NCBI RefSeq assembly: GCF_900964775.1
Contig: NC_041822.1
Coordinates: 3,086,001 to 3,150,000, forward strand
Source: Scleropages formosus
Taxonomy: Eukaryota > Chordata > Actinopteri > Osteoglossiformes > Osteoglossidae
Direction: 5' to 3'
DNA length: 64,000 nt
Positions within the stretch are counted from its first letter, which is position 1; every line of letters begins with the position of its first letter. A program made the translations under genes and the position numbers. Positions 38,090 through 50,915 of the stretch are shown piece after piece. A model generated the notes under the pieces. The model saw only the letters and a list, made by a program, of their open reading frames with translations. It was not told the DNA's origin and made no database searches.

Positions 38090-38365
38090 TCTATCGTGTT
38101 CAATACGGCGTGGAACAAACAGCAACCGATATAGTTCAGGGCCGTGGAAACTCCACAGTGGACACGTAAGACCCACCGACGTTGAAACAGAAAGCCGTGG
38201 CGCTCGCGCATACGTACGTACGTATCGCGCGCTTGCAGAGCTCTGCTGTGTTGCCGCCGTCTGACTTGCGCGAGCGCGAACTGCGGCGCACCGTGTCACG
38301 TGACGGGACGTACAGTGACGTGACGCTAGAGTGTCTGCCCCTGCCTGAGAGAAGCGTGTTAGCAG
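38090..38365 (+). promoter_or_regulatory. ubap2: UBAP2 promoter and untranslated first exon
   Basis: A CpG-rich block with an ACGTACGTACGT run, a perfect palindromic E-box GTCACGTGAC (38295-38304, USF/TFEB type) and a CRE-like TGACGTGA (38316-38323). A good donor (agcag|gtaaat) after 38365 suggests the first, untranslated exon ends there and joins the coding exon whose acceptor is at 40781. No TATA box. Confidence 0.6.
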
Positions 38366-40212
38366 GTAAATGCAACGATCCTTTTGACAAACAAACTCGT
38401 ATAAAGGTATTTTGAAGCCAGAAGGGGGTATTTCAAACAGCCGCTTATTTTCGTGACCTGAATATGCGAATACAAACGGAGGGTGTTTATCAGCGGTCGA
38501 TTAGTCGGGAAGTGATTGTGTGTTACTGTTAGCGCTCCTCAACAGCAGGCTTGCCTGCTATGTTCTTAGCTAACGCTAACAGCTATGCGGCGTTCGTCTA
38601 TTTTTATTCTGCCTTGAAACGTTCATACCTTTTAATAATTTCAAAGCCACCAGTATTTTATTGCGAACCCCGTAACACAGTTTGAAATATATAAAGCCTA
38701 TTTAGCTGGGAGTGTCGTTAAAACGGGTGGAGAACGGTGTGTAGCCGGGCGCCGGCGTGTGGCAGTTAGAAATGGCTAATGAGGCGCTAAGCTAAATGCT
38801 AAGCTAATAGGCTAACCGGCCACACAAAGGGTCTCGGGGTGTTTGTTGATAACTCCTCTCGAGAACCAGAGCCTGACCCACAAGGACTGCCGTTTATTAA
38901 CAGTAGAAATACGACTATTGGGCACGCCGTGTTTAGGGTGAGGTGTTGGGCAGAGGCAGAAACGGCGGGTGTTTGGCGGTTTAAAAAAAAAAAAAAAAAA
39001 AAAAAAGCCTGTGTGTGGGATCGCACGGTCGCAGTGGAACAAAGGGCGGCTGGTGGCCCGCGCTGCTCGACCGATCGTCGGCGGAGCCGCAGGAGATCAG
39101 CCCGCTTTCGCCGCCCAGACGCCGGAGCACCGGTTCCCGAAAACACATTGATTGATTTTTTTTAATTAATTTTTTTTTCTAATGAAATAACCGAAACGTA
39201 GCGATGGCCAGACACGTTAGGCAAGAGTCGTGTTTCCGCGGAGAAAAAGGCAGGCAGCAGCTCCAGTCCCTGTGGCCCCACCGTGTTCATATAAAATAAA
39301 TCAGCGGGATTTTCACTTTTTTTTTTTCTTGTCACACTGACTCCTCCTGTGATCACTGTACAATAACCACAGCAAACTCGAGTTCTCCACCCTCATTTCA
39401 CTTGGAAGCATCTTTATTTCCATTTTGGCCAATTAAGTCTTAATTATAGCAAAGTAGGTTATGCATGCCGGAAATATATTTTAATGAACAAATCTGTTTT
39501 TAATGTAATCTGTAGTGGTGCCAAGATTGAGGCTCTTGATTCAAGGAGATCTTGAATTTAATAGAGATGTTTATTTGTAAAGGCATAGGAAGGAAAAGCT
39601 GAACATAAAGTTTGTTTTTGTAAAGAAAAGGCTGGGCCTTTGGGGATTATACAGTGTCTCGTTCCAGATTTCTTGCATCTCCTCCAGATGTTTCTCATGT
39701 CCTTTGCCAGATAGTTAATGGTAGTATCTAGTTGTTTATGTGCCGTTTCATATTTTGATGGAAGCAGTGGTGATTAAGGAGAGTGCGGTGGCTTGGTCTT
39801 TATTTTCGTACTTCTTCAACGTTACAGAATACAGATACTGATACTGATGTAATCTCTTTCGCATGAATCATTGTTCTGGGACTATTTCTTACTTGGAACA
39901 AGAGTAAACATGCTGGTTACTAAACTAGTAGTCAGATGTTTCAGTCTGTGGTGTTTGTTGGGCTGAGTTTTTGGAGGTTTTAGGCTTTTCACTGAATGGT
40001 AGAGCAGTATTGGGCATTTTTCCCCCCTCTCAGCAACCTTTGGATTAAATCAGACATGGCTAAGATGTCTTACTGCTGTGATTGCTTTCATTTTTGGGGA
40101 AAAAAGTCATTTCTGTCAGTGCCAAAACTGTGTTCTTACTGTTTTGTTCTGACTGGTGGCTTTTTACAGCCTTGGATTTTTTGATTCTTATTTCATGAGC
40201 CTTGTGTTTTGA

Positions 40213-40247
<35 letters not shown>

Positions 40248-40781
40248 CAGCAGCATGTAATGAAGTGTTGATTCATATTTATCTGTGTGTCCTGGGGTGA
40301 GCTCTCCTGTTATGGAATGAGAATGTGTGGGTGATATGAGGGATGAACAAGTAGCAGTGTCACTGAGAAAGTAGCACATGGTGAAGTGTAAGTGGACACC
40401 AGGGCAGTCCTTCCAATGGGTGCCTAAATTTAAGTCAAGGGGATGATATATTAGGTTATGGTCTTAGATGGCACTGCGAGCTGTGACAGGTTGAGTTCCT
40501 GCAAGCCAGCCTTTTTCGTAGGATGAAAATTTTTTTTTTAATTGTAATTTACATAACATACTTTAAAGATTGGTACTACCACAGAACCAGGAACTTAACT
40601 CTGAAATGTTAAAATAATAATAAGAAAAAGCTACCCAGCTATACAGATGGGTAAATAATTGTAAGTAGCGTAGTATTCAAATATTCTTCGTAAAGGTCTC
40701 GGGTAAACGAAGATTTATTGTAACCAGTGAAAAGTGGGCAACAGAAACGTATGAGTCTCTCCCCGCTCTTGTCTTTTTCAG
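38366..40781 (+). other. ubap2: UBAP2 first intron
   Basis: About 2.4 kb containing a GC-rich stretch (38720-39140) with a run of more than 20 A at 38982-39006, a run of more than 20 T at about 40217-40242, and a SINE family C tail fragment near 40615-40672. No gene is seen. Confidence 0.5.
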
Positions 40782-40823
40782 ATTTTTCTATTTTGTACAT
40801 ACATTGTTTTGTATATACTGTAT

Positions 40824-43800
40824 ATGATGACTTCGTTAGTCAGCGAGCGGCCCCGGGGCACTCGGGACAAAGCTCTGCCTACAGCACCACAAGCAGCACA
40901 GCCACAGAAACAGATACAGGTGAGTGTGAGGAACGGGCACGACTGCATAAAATGGGTACGCACCTGAGAGGCAGCTGGCGCATTAGTTTTCAGACTCGCA
41001 CAAATGAATCCTTTAAGTAAAAGCAGAAGGGAAAAGACTACTGCGGTAAAGGTGCAGTGGGTGCAACTATTTTTAAATGAGTTAATAATCAGGTGCTTAT
41101 AGGAAAAATAAAATTTCATAACCAGTTTTCAGAGTCATGTGGAATCCAGAATCTATAATTTTAGTGAACTGTTTCTGTCATATTTGTATGTTACCATCCT
41201 TCAGGCCACAGCAGAACAGATTCGACTTGCTCAGATGATCTATGACAACAATGATGCAGACTTTGAGGACAAAGTCAAACAGGTGAGGGAAAGTTTTCCA
41301 TTAAATGCCAGATGTTTTGTGTCTGAAAAGAGCAGATGGGAGCATGGTCAATGAACAGGTGTCAGATGCCGCAGTGTTGTTAATGACATTTTTGTAAGAA
41401 TGTAAGCGGCCGACGTTGTTGACGAGTCCAAATCACGTGCCTCGTTGACGTGCCTGTCTTTGCATGGCCACGGTTTTTGTATTCAGCTGATGGAGGTCAC
41501 TGGGAAGAACCAGGATGAGTGCATGGTGGCTCTTCATGACTGCAATGAGGATGTCAACAGAGCCATCAATTTCCTCCTGGAGGGGAGCTCAGATACAGTG
41601 AGTAGCACAGCTCTGAGAACACTTTCTGCTTTGATTGAGTGTTGTATTGCTTCCGTTACTGAAAGTGTTCTCAGAATGAACATTGCAGCTGAGGAGACAG
41701 TGTTACAAACAAAAAATCGGAAGTGCCTAGGCAGATTTTCACAGTATAGAAGACTTGAATGTGCTCACAGAAGCAGATTTGTTGACTGTAACCTTGAATT
41801 TATTTCAGAACTTATGGGAGACAGTTGGGAAGAAGCGAAGCATAGGGAAAGAGGGCTCGTCATCAGACAAGGAAAACAAAGAGACCCGGGAAAAGAAAGG
41901 AGAGAGGGAGGCCAGCCGGGGCCGTGGGGGGACAAGCAGAAAGGGTCGCGGAGCCAGCCGCAGCCGTGAGGGTAAATGCCGAGGCCTGCTGAAAGCGCGT
42001 GAACAGAGATGCTGCTGTAACTTAATATTTGTCTTACATTGTCTTTTACCTCACACTTTACTGTGTAGTATTTAAGATACCTTTTTCATCCAAGGTGACT
42101 TGCGTTGCTAGATACACAACAGTACAGTACACTATTGACACTGTATAGCAGAGCAATGTAACACACTCCCACTCACAAACATGGGGAGTTCAGAACCACC
42201 AATTCACCTGTCCTGACAGTGGGAGGAAACACGGGCTGGAAAATGGGGGGAACAAGCACACTCCACACAGACTGAACGGGGTATTCGCTGCCCACTGTGG
42301 TGCAATGATGGGACAAATTATCGGATGTAGAAACCATTAACGGTCAGCTTACTGCTCGTGGCAGCATCACGTGTTGAATATCCAGTCACAGGGAGAAACA
42401 GTGAAACACTAAATAAAACTGCTGTATAAATAATACCTTCAATGCAAATGAAGTAATAATAGAACGGTGACTGTGAAAAATTTAGTGCCTGCATACGTCA
42501 CAAATCTTTGTCATGTAGTACGGCTGGAGGAAAATGGGGTGGACGTCTATCCGGGAGAGAGGGGCGCCGACAGAGGCCGCAGGGGACGAGGAAGAGGTGA
42601 GAACTGCTTAAGTTGTCTTGAGCTGACTGTTGAATAAAGTACACAGCTTGGGTTACTCTGGATGTGTTGAAGTACAACTATAGGTAGTTGTCTTGTTAAT
42701 GGAAGGAATATTGCTGATTGAATTTGCTTGTCTGCTGATTATAATGTATATGTACAAATACTTGGAGCAAATGAGCTTGTTTGCCAATGTAATTGCTGAT
42801 CTGATGAAATCACACTATGTATTTTATAAGACAAAAGAAATCAAAACATTTATTCATATTTTCTCTATTAGACATGCAGGAATAAAAATTATAGCAAGTC
42901 TTTAATGCTTTTGAGTCATTCTGTCAGTACCTCGATGAAGGTCAATGAATGACATGGTTCAAACAAAAATCACAAGGGTTTGCTTGGATCAGGGATTGTG
43001 AGCTGCTGCGTTATGTGTCTGACAATAGGTTTTTTGCCTAGTTGATTTTGATTTTTAATTAAAGTGATTGAGTTCAAGAAGCTTGCAAGATGTTCTCAGG
43101 AAACGTTTGTATTACGTGGCAGTGAGTGAATACGCATTTGTTTTTCATGTTTTGGCTGTATGTTTCACATAAACTAATTTGTCTGATAATCGGGAGGGGG
43201 GGGGAGGTGGCCTGCTGGGGGCAGATGCAGTTTTCTTGGCAGTGTTTCTATTTGTGTTCTGCAGCAATTACTGAGAACGCTGTACAGCATGCAAGGTATG
43301 CAGTGTGTGACACAGCTGCTGTGCAGCCCGCAGTGGGGATAGGGAGAGAGCACATGGTTGGGGAGGTTGGGTAGCTCTAGTGTAGAGGAAAGCAGGGACA
43401 AGGCAACATGAGATAAGCATGAGCAACCCTTACACTTTCAGTTCTTCACATTTTGTGTCCACGTTATAAGTTTCACTTTATGGAATTTATTTTTTTCTCC
43501 TGTGTGCTTGTTGGTTTTTGTTGCAGATCTTCATACACGAATATTAGGTAGTTGTGTTCAAAATGTTGTAAATCAAGGCTTGTTTCACTCCCCCTTGTGG
43601 TAAAAAATGTATACTGTTGATAGGAGCTCATTGTGCTTTTCACAGAAATAAGCCATTTATGAGGTTTTTTTTTGTCCTTTCTGTCAGCACGTTTTAATGG
43701 AAAAACATTTTTAAAACATATATAAGATACTAGTTGGCTTTCCAACTAATGGGACCTTCTACGGGGTTGCTGTAGACAAAAATATGTCCAGGCACAGTTG

Positions 43801-46800
43801 GAGTAACAGCAGGCTTTGTGTTTGCAGCATCAGGGGGTCGTGGGCGAGGCAGGGCAGCTGGAGGGAGCAGGTTTTCATCCCAGGGAATGGGGTGAGTGTT
43901 GCATTTTATCAGATGATTGTGCATGTATGTCTGTTTCAAGTATAGAATGTGATTAATAGAATAGCTTCCTGTTTGTGACTTCTTACCTTCTGTGTAGATT
44001 GAGCTTTGAGCATTTTTTTAAAAAATGTAATTTATCCGTTTTTCATGTCATCCTTTGTTTTTTAGATAGAATTTTAAACTCTCGTCCCACCTTTTCCCCC
44101 GCTCCGCTGCTCGACTTCCTGTCCCTCTTACCACCGTAATGTTTTAACTCTCGGCAGGACCTTTAACCCTGCTGAGTACACTGCAAACTCCGGCACAGGG
44201 ACAGTCGGCTCTTGTCCAGAGGACAGGGACACAGGGCTGAATGAGGCTGATGGGACAGGTGAGAGACGGCTCTTATTTTAACTTCATTGAAAGTTTAACG
44301 GGTTATCTTATGTTTCACAAACACATTTTTTGTTTCCTGGTAGGAGCTTGGACATTTGGACAGGATGATTGGGCTGCTGATGACTGGAGTGAAGATGTAA
44401 GGAGTTCTCGGAGCCTTTTGGAATCGAAGATGTAGCGGATATCACTTTTCCCCATTCTGACACATTAATGAAAGCCGTTTTCTTTCTCTGTACTTGTAGC
44501 TTTCTGAGACCAAAGTTTTCACTGCCTCCTCTGCACCAACTGAGAACCACATCTCATCTGGAGACAGGTGTAGCTCTCTTTACTTTTCTTGTGCAATAAG
44601 AAGTTGAAGTATTTAATTAAAAGCTGTGTTCTGTTAGCAGTATGACATTTTAAATTGTACTCTTTTTGAGAATCATACCTCTACATTTGAATTTAATCTC
44701 ATTATGCAATATATATTGCAGCCATCGTATTTCAACGGAATTTTATCGGTGACTGTAGGTTATTTCCTTAGGACTCTGAAGATCATCTAATTTGATATCT
44801 TGTGTATGTGTGTCTTGCAGCCTGGACCTGGCAGGTCTCCTACAGAAGCCCAGTGATGCAGGGGACTCCGAGGAGCAGGTGTGCGTGGAGCCCCCCATTC
44901 AGAGCCTCGGCCACAGCCTGGTGTTCACCAACTCCCACCACAGTCCCCACAACACCGCCACCAGCTATGCACATGCCACTCTGGTTAGTGCCAGAGACTC
45001 ATCATTTGTATTTGCTCTTGAGTAACATGATATATAATGTATATTTAAGGATTTCTGTAGCACTCTAGCTTGTTCATTTATTTGTGTAATGGTTTGTTAA
45101 ACTGACACAGATTTAACATTTTCCTTTAAAAGCTCAGCAAAATCTTAAGTTCTGCGTATCACAGCATTATGCTCTACATGCTTGTTTTGAAGTCTCTTTT
45201 TAGCTTGGGACAGACATAGACAGAATGCTTGTGTCATTTTAGTAGTTAATTTTTAAATGATTTGTATTCACTTCAGTCACAGACACAGGGACACTGCTGG
45301 ACAGCTCTGATGGTTGTGATATGTAAAAGTACAGCCATGATTTAAAAAGCAAATCTTTCTCACCCTGACAGTCCACAGTTCTTGGATCTGGCTTTGGCAA
45401 CCTGGGCAGCTCCAAGCTGGCACAGTCAGCTGGGTCTCAGATGCTGGAGCAGCTGAAGGGTCCTGGCTTGGGACAGCTGCCCACACAGCAGCCTGTCTCT
45501 GCTGGCACCAGTAGCACTATGGGGGTATCTGGGACATCAGAGGTTTTAAGCTCTGTTCCCACTTCCTCCTGGGACATCAAACCACTGGTTTCTCAGAACA
45601 CCACTCCGCTGTCTTCCCAGTTCAGCAGTGAGTATCCATCTACCACAGATACACAAATTAGGATTCATTCATAAGTTCACACAAGGAAGTTTGTAGATGC
45701 AGCGCAAGTAGAATGATCAAATGAGGATTAATCTGATTATGACAGCATTAATTATGAGCTTCACAGTAATCATACTCTTGTGATCGCAGAGACATTTTTA
45801 ATGGGAACTGTGTTGTGTTGAAAAGAGGCTTATTTGGCATTGCGTTTGTTCATCAGGGGATTTCAAAACACAGCCGGAGCCTTCCCTGGTGCTGAGTCAG
45901 TTAACCCAGAGGCAGCAAAACTCCTTGTCCCAGGCCCGGCCAGGCAGCCCACCCACACTCCCTGCTACCTCTACTCCAGGGTTTGAGTCCTTTTCCAAAC
46001 CCCAAGACACCTCTCCACCTCACAATGGCCCCTCAACTGTTGGCAAACTGTTGGGCCTCTCCACTGGTGCAGCAGCCCCCCAGCCAGCCACCGCTCAGCA
46101 CAGGCAGATGAAAACACAGAAACGCAAGATACCTCCCACTTCCAAGGTAATGTTCCTTTTGGCACTTGACAAACCACAAATTTGCTCACTTCTTTCTTGG
46201 AAGAAGCATTTAAATTGAATGAAAAAATAACTGGAAAAATTCTAAGTCAAATGCAGACATTTATTTTTCTGCTTTTGTCCTTTTCTTGTCCATATGCTCA
46301 TTCATTAATCAGTATTAAGAGAACATGGATTATTATTTGAACCTCTAATAAATCCATGGACTCAAGTGGCGACAGCTGGTAGTCTAATGGTTAGAGCAGC
46401 TGCCTTTGGACCCAAAGGTTGCAAGTTTGAATCCCACTTCTAGTTGTAGTACCTTTGAGCAAGGTAGTTGCCCTAAAACACTCCAGTAAAATGACCCAGC
46501 TATATAAATGGGTAAATAATTGTAAGCAGATGAGCACCGTAAGTCGCTTTGGAGAAAAGCATCAGGTAAGTAAATTGTTCTGACAAATAAAATGACATGA
46601 CTTTTTTTTTCTCTTCTTCTTCTCATGCCCTCTTCCCTTTGATGCCAGATTCCCTCTTCAGCAGTAGAGATGCCTGGGTCAGCTGATGTGTCTGGGCTGA
46701 ATGTGCAGTTTGGGGCTCTAGATTTTGGTCCAGAAGCCACCTTACCAGATTTCGGCCAGGCAGAGAGTTGCACCAACAGCATTAGTTCCACCACCAGAGA

Positions 46801-49800
46801 GTCAATACCGGTACCCCAGGCTTTGAACAGCCTCTATTCCAAACCCAACAGGTATGTTCTGTTATGTGCCTGTTCAAATCCTGAATAAATGTTTGCAATA
46901 TTTACCAACACAATTTAACTGACAAACTGGTATTTGCGTTGTATATTCACAGTAGGTTTATGGGGCGTTTTCTCTGGTCTTTTCCCCAAACAGTGAACCT
47001 CTGGGTAGCCCGCTGTCTCTACCCCTGTCATCATCAGATTCCAGCTATGCTTCCCCCGCTGTGTCTCTGTCCAGCTTGCCCTCTGCCCTGCCCCCAGCCA
47101 TTTCTGCCACCCCATCCTCCTCGACATCAGGGAGCAGTTTTGAAACAAGTGCAACAACTCACTCCCACCTCACCTTCTCTCAGAGCAAGGATCCGGCAGC
47201 ACCCTCAGTCACAGTAAGTAGCTGCCACAGTGGTACTCGATATAAAGTTGAAACATTAAATAAGCTCCTGAGTGTTTTTAAAATGTATGAGGGCAACTAA
47301 ATTTAGTGTCTAGCAACTTTCGGTAACTAAATTGTTTCTTCTACATTTTGTGTTTCCTTAATGTTTGACTTATAATTAGAAATATTTTATCAATAAAGTA
47401 GTAAATTCTTTGTCTAAATGCAGGGTTGTGGCAGTCTGTAGCCTAGTTATAGGTGGATAAAAACTTTGTTAATCCAGAAGGAAACTGCTCGATGGGTTCT
47501 CATAATAACCCCCCCCCCCTTTATTTTAACAGAATGGTTTCAGTGATGTTCGAACATCGACCTCACTTGAAAGTAAGTTGAATTATGGGTAGCTGTATTA
47601 GTTTTCTGACACCAGTAATGAAATTGAAGAATTCAGATCAAAAGCTAGTTTTGCCAAAGAATGCAAATGAGACATCCTAAAAATAGCAGATGATATTACA
47701 TGGTGATAAACAACCTTTTTTTGATGACCCGAATTATGCAGAACCTGCCAAAGCCTGACCTTCCAATGTTGGCAGATTTGCTTAATGAACTGTGCGTGCA
47801 GGTTGAGCTGTAGCTAAAGAGCACATCCTCGTGTTGTCCTGTGTGAGGAAACACTTGGTTAACGGAAACGGTTCCCTCTGCTTCTCTGTTAGCCACGTCA
47901 ACAGCATCCACTACAAAGGCAGAGTGCGCAGCTCAGAATAACAGCAGTGCTTCTGCCCGGACTTCTGCCCTTTTACCCTCCTCCACCACCCCCTCCCTGA
48001 GTTCTGAACACTCCTCTGCCAACCTGCCCCCCCTCAACAGGTGAGTCATCCTGTTAGATATATCAGTGCTTACTTCTGCTTTTTAGTCTTATGTAGCTTT
48101 TCCGCTCTCGTCCATATGTACATCAGTGCTGTCGTCATTGTCTGAGGCAGTTCTGTGTAACGGAGGCATGCAGCCTGACTCTGGCCTCCATTGTCTACGT
48201 GTGTGGAGATGATGATGGTTTCAAGCACATATCTGAACCCAGTATGTGGAGTACCTCATGGTCTGAATCTCCTTTGTATGTTGATGTAATGTATTTTTAA
48301 GTCTTAGTGGGACACTAGATAAAATCGGAAGGCTAAATGGGTCATTTTGCCAGTTTTCTAATTCATTTCTCTTTGTTCCCTTTCCTCCTGTGTTCCTATA
48401 GCTCTCTGTCAAGCACCCATGCAAGCAGCATGCTCACCTCAGGCTCTACGCTCACATCTAGCTCCTCCCTTGCAGTGAGTACCTCCTGTTCCTCGGTAGA
48501 AATCAGTAAGACTTGGCAGTGTTTTCGTGCACCCCTCCCCCCACCTGAAATGCATTGTTTGTACCCTTACAGCATATTGTCTAATGTGCTTACATGGACA
48601 GTCTGAATCATTTCGTTGTTTATATTTCAGTATTTTTTTTCCTCTTGCTAAATGGTTTTTTTTTTAATTTATTTATTTATTTTTTCCCCCCCCCCCCTGC
48701 CCCCTCAGAGTACCAGTGTGGACAACGCAAATTCCCATTCCTCCTCTGCCCCAGCTCCCCTCAGCAGCAGCGGTGGTCTAGGGGCTAGCAGTGTGGTCAG
48801 TGTTACCAGCAGTCTGCACGGGACAGGGGTGACAGGTGGCTCACTAAGCCTGCCTGGGAACGGGACGGCATCCTTGCCTGGCTGTCGTACCACTCCGCTT
48901 CTGTCCTCCTCCTCCGGTAAGGGCATCTGCTGCATTCTACATGATGCTACTAGAGCAGGGGTCACCAACATGGTGCCCGCGGGCACCAGGTCGCCCGCAA
49001 GGATCACATGAGTCGCCCGCGGGCCTGTTCTAAAAATAGCTCACCATAGCGCCACTTACCAGTAAGCTGCATCTAATTTTTTTTTGTTGCTATTCTTTTT
49101 AAATCACACTTGCATTGGTGTAAATTTGAAAATGACAATATTAAAAAAAAAAAAACTTCAAAAAATATTTCATATTAGATTAGAGCTAGCTGGTCTCCAC
49201 GGCAACCGTTGCCGTAGAGAGCAGCTAGCGGGCGCAGTGAAGGGGAGGAGATGATTTACCCCCGAAAACATGGCAGAAAAAAGAAAGAAAACATATCATT
49301 TTCACGGTGAATGGGAGGAAGAGTTCTTTTTTTACCACTGTGAAAGATTCCTGCGTGTGTCTCATTTGCGGGGCGACTGTGGCGACGGCAAAGCGGCACA
49401 ATGTTGAGAGACATTTCAGAACGTGTCACGCAAGCTACCATGCTAACTACCCACCGGGCAGCGCATTACGAGTGGAAAAAGCCTACGAGTTAAAGGCAGG
49501 TTTGTGCAAACAGCAGTCTTTTTTCACGAGACCGGTGAAAAACCCCCAAAAAGCAAACTGGTAGCCCTTCACATTAATCGGTACCCAAGAAGTAACTCTC
49601 AGTTTCAAAAAGGTTGGTGACCCCTGTACTAGAGTGTACTTAGTGCGCACAAAATGCAAGTTGGCCAAAGTACTGCTTGTGCATCCTCACACAAGCATTC
49701 GACACAACACTTGATCAGGTAACATTTTTGTGTGTGCTCTGCAGGTAAAGCCCCTCCAAATCTTGCCCAGGGTGTCCCCCCTTTGCTGCCCAATCAGTAC

Positions 49801-49863
49801 ATCATGGGGCCTGGTGGCCTCCTGCCAGCATACCCGGTAACACTTCCCTCTCAGCCCCTGTGC

Positions 49864-49902
<39 letters not shown>

Positions 49903-50877
49903 TGATTTCTCTTTTTTGTTTCATCTTAAGTATTATGACAAGATGTTTGCTTTTGGTGCCGGTATCGCTGTGTTAATTGTCTCTCTTTTGTGTTTTTTTT
50001 TTTTTATTATTTTTTTGTCCCAAAGCAGATCTATGGGTATGAAGACTTACAGATGCTGCAATCCCGACTACCTATGGTTAGCTTTTGACATTTTCAAGTC
50101 GTGCTATATCATGCCATTTCCTCCAGAAAATGTTTTCTTTATAGATGCTGAAAAAGGTTTTTGATATTTTGCTGTTAAAATGAACATTCATATTGAATTG
50201 GAACATGCGCTGTTAATGTGAGTTCCATTGGTGTGTGTATATGTGTGTGTTGTTCCTAACCCTGTATGTTTTCCATGCAGGATTATTATGGAATCACATT
50301 CCCAGGCCCCGCAGCAACGCTCACAGGCAGAGATGGGGGTCTCGCCAACAGCCCTTACTCAGGTGATCTTCCTGGCCTTCCCTACAGGCCGACACGCCCC
50401 CTACCTGAAAACACACAGCATGAAGTGTGAACATTCCTGTTTTCCTCTCTGTTGCTCTGTAGGTGAAATGACAAAGTTTGGCAGAGGTGACTCTGCCTCT
50501 CCAGCCCCTCCCACCAGTCTGTCTGCAGCCCCCCCTCCTCAGGCCCAACAGCCCCCCCAGGCTCAGGGCCAAGCACCCCAACAGCAGCAGCAGCAGCAAA
50601 ATCACCACGGCAGCCAACAGGCCTTCCTGAACCCAGCCTTGCCACCTGGCTATGGCTACACAGGACTGCCATATTACCCCGGTGTACCCGGTGTGCCCAG
50701 CGCCTTCCAGTATGGCCCTACAATGTTTGTGCCACCAACATCAGCCAAACAGCATGGGGTGGGCCTCAGCAACCCATCTACGCAGTTTCAGCAGCCTGCT
50801 GGTTATGGACAACACACCTATGGCTCAGGTATAACCTCTTGTTACATTATACTTCATTCCCACTTCATTCTGCTGTT

Positions 50878-50915
<38 letters not shown>

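Noticed and set aside
47695-47790. C/D snoRNA candidate in UBAP2 intron 15 (TTGATGA ... CTGA)
   Set aside because: No terminal stem and no box D at the right distance from box C.
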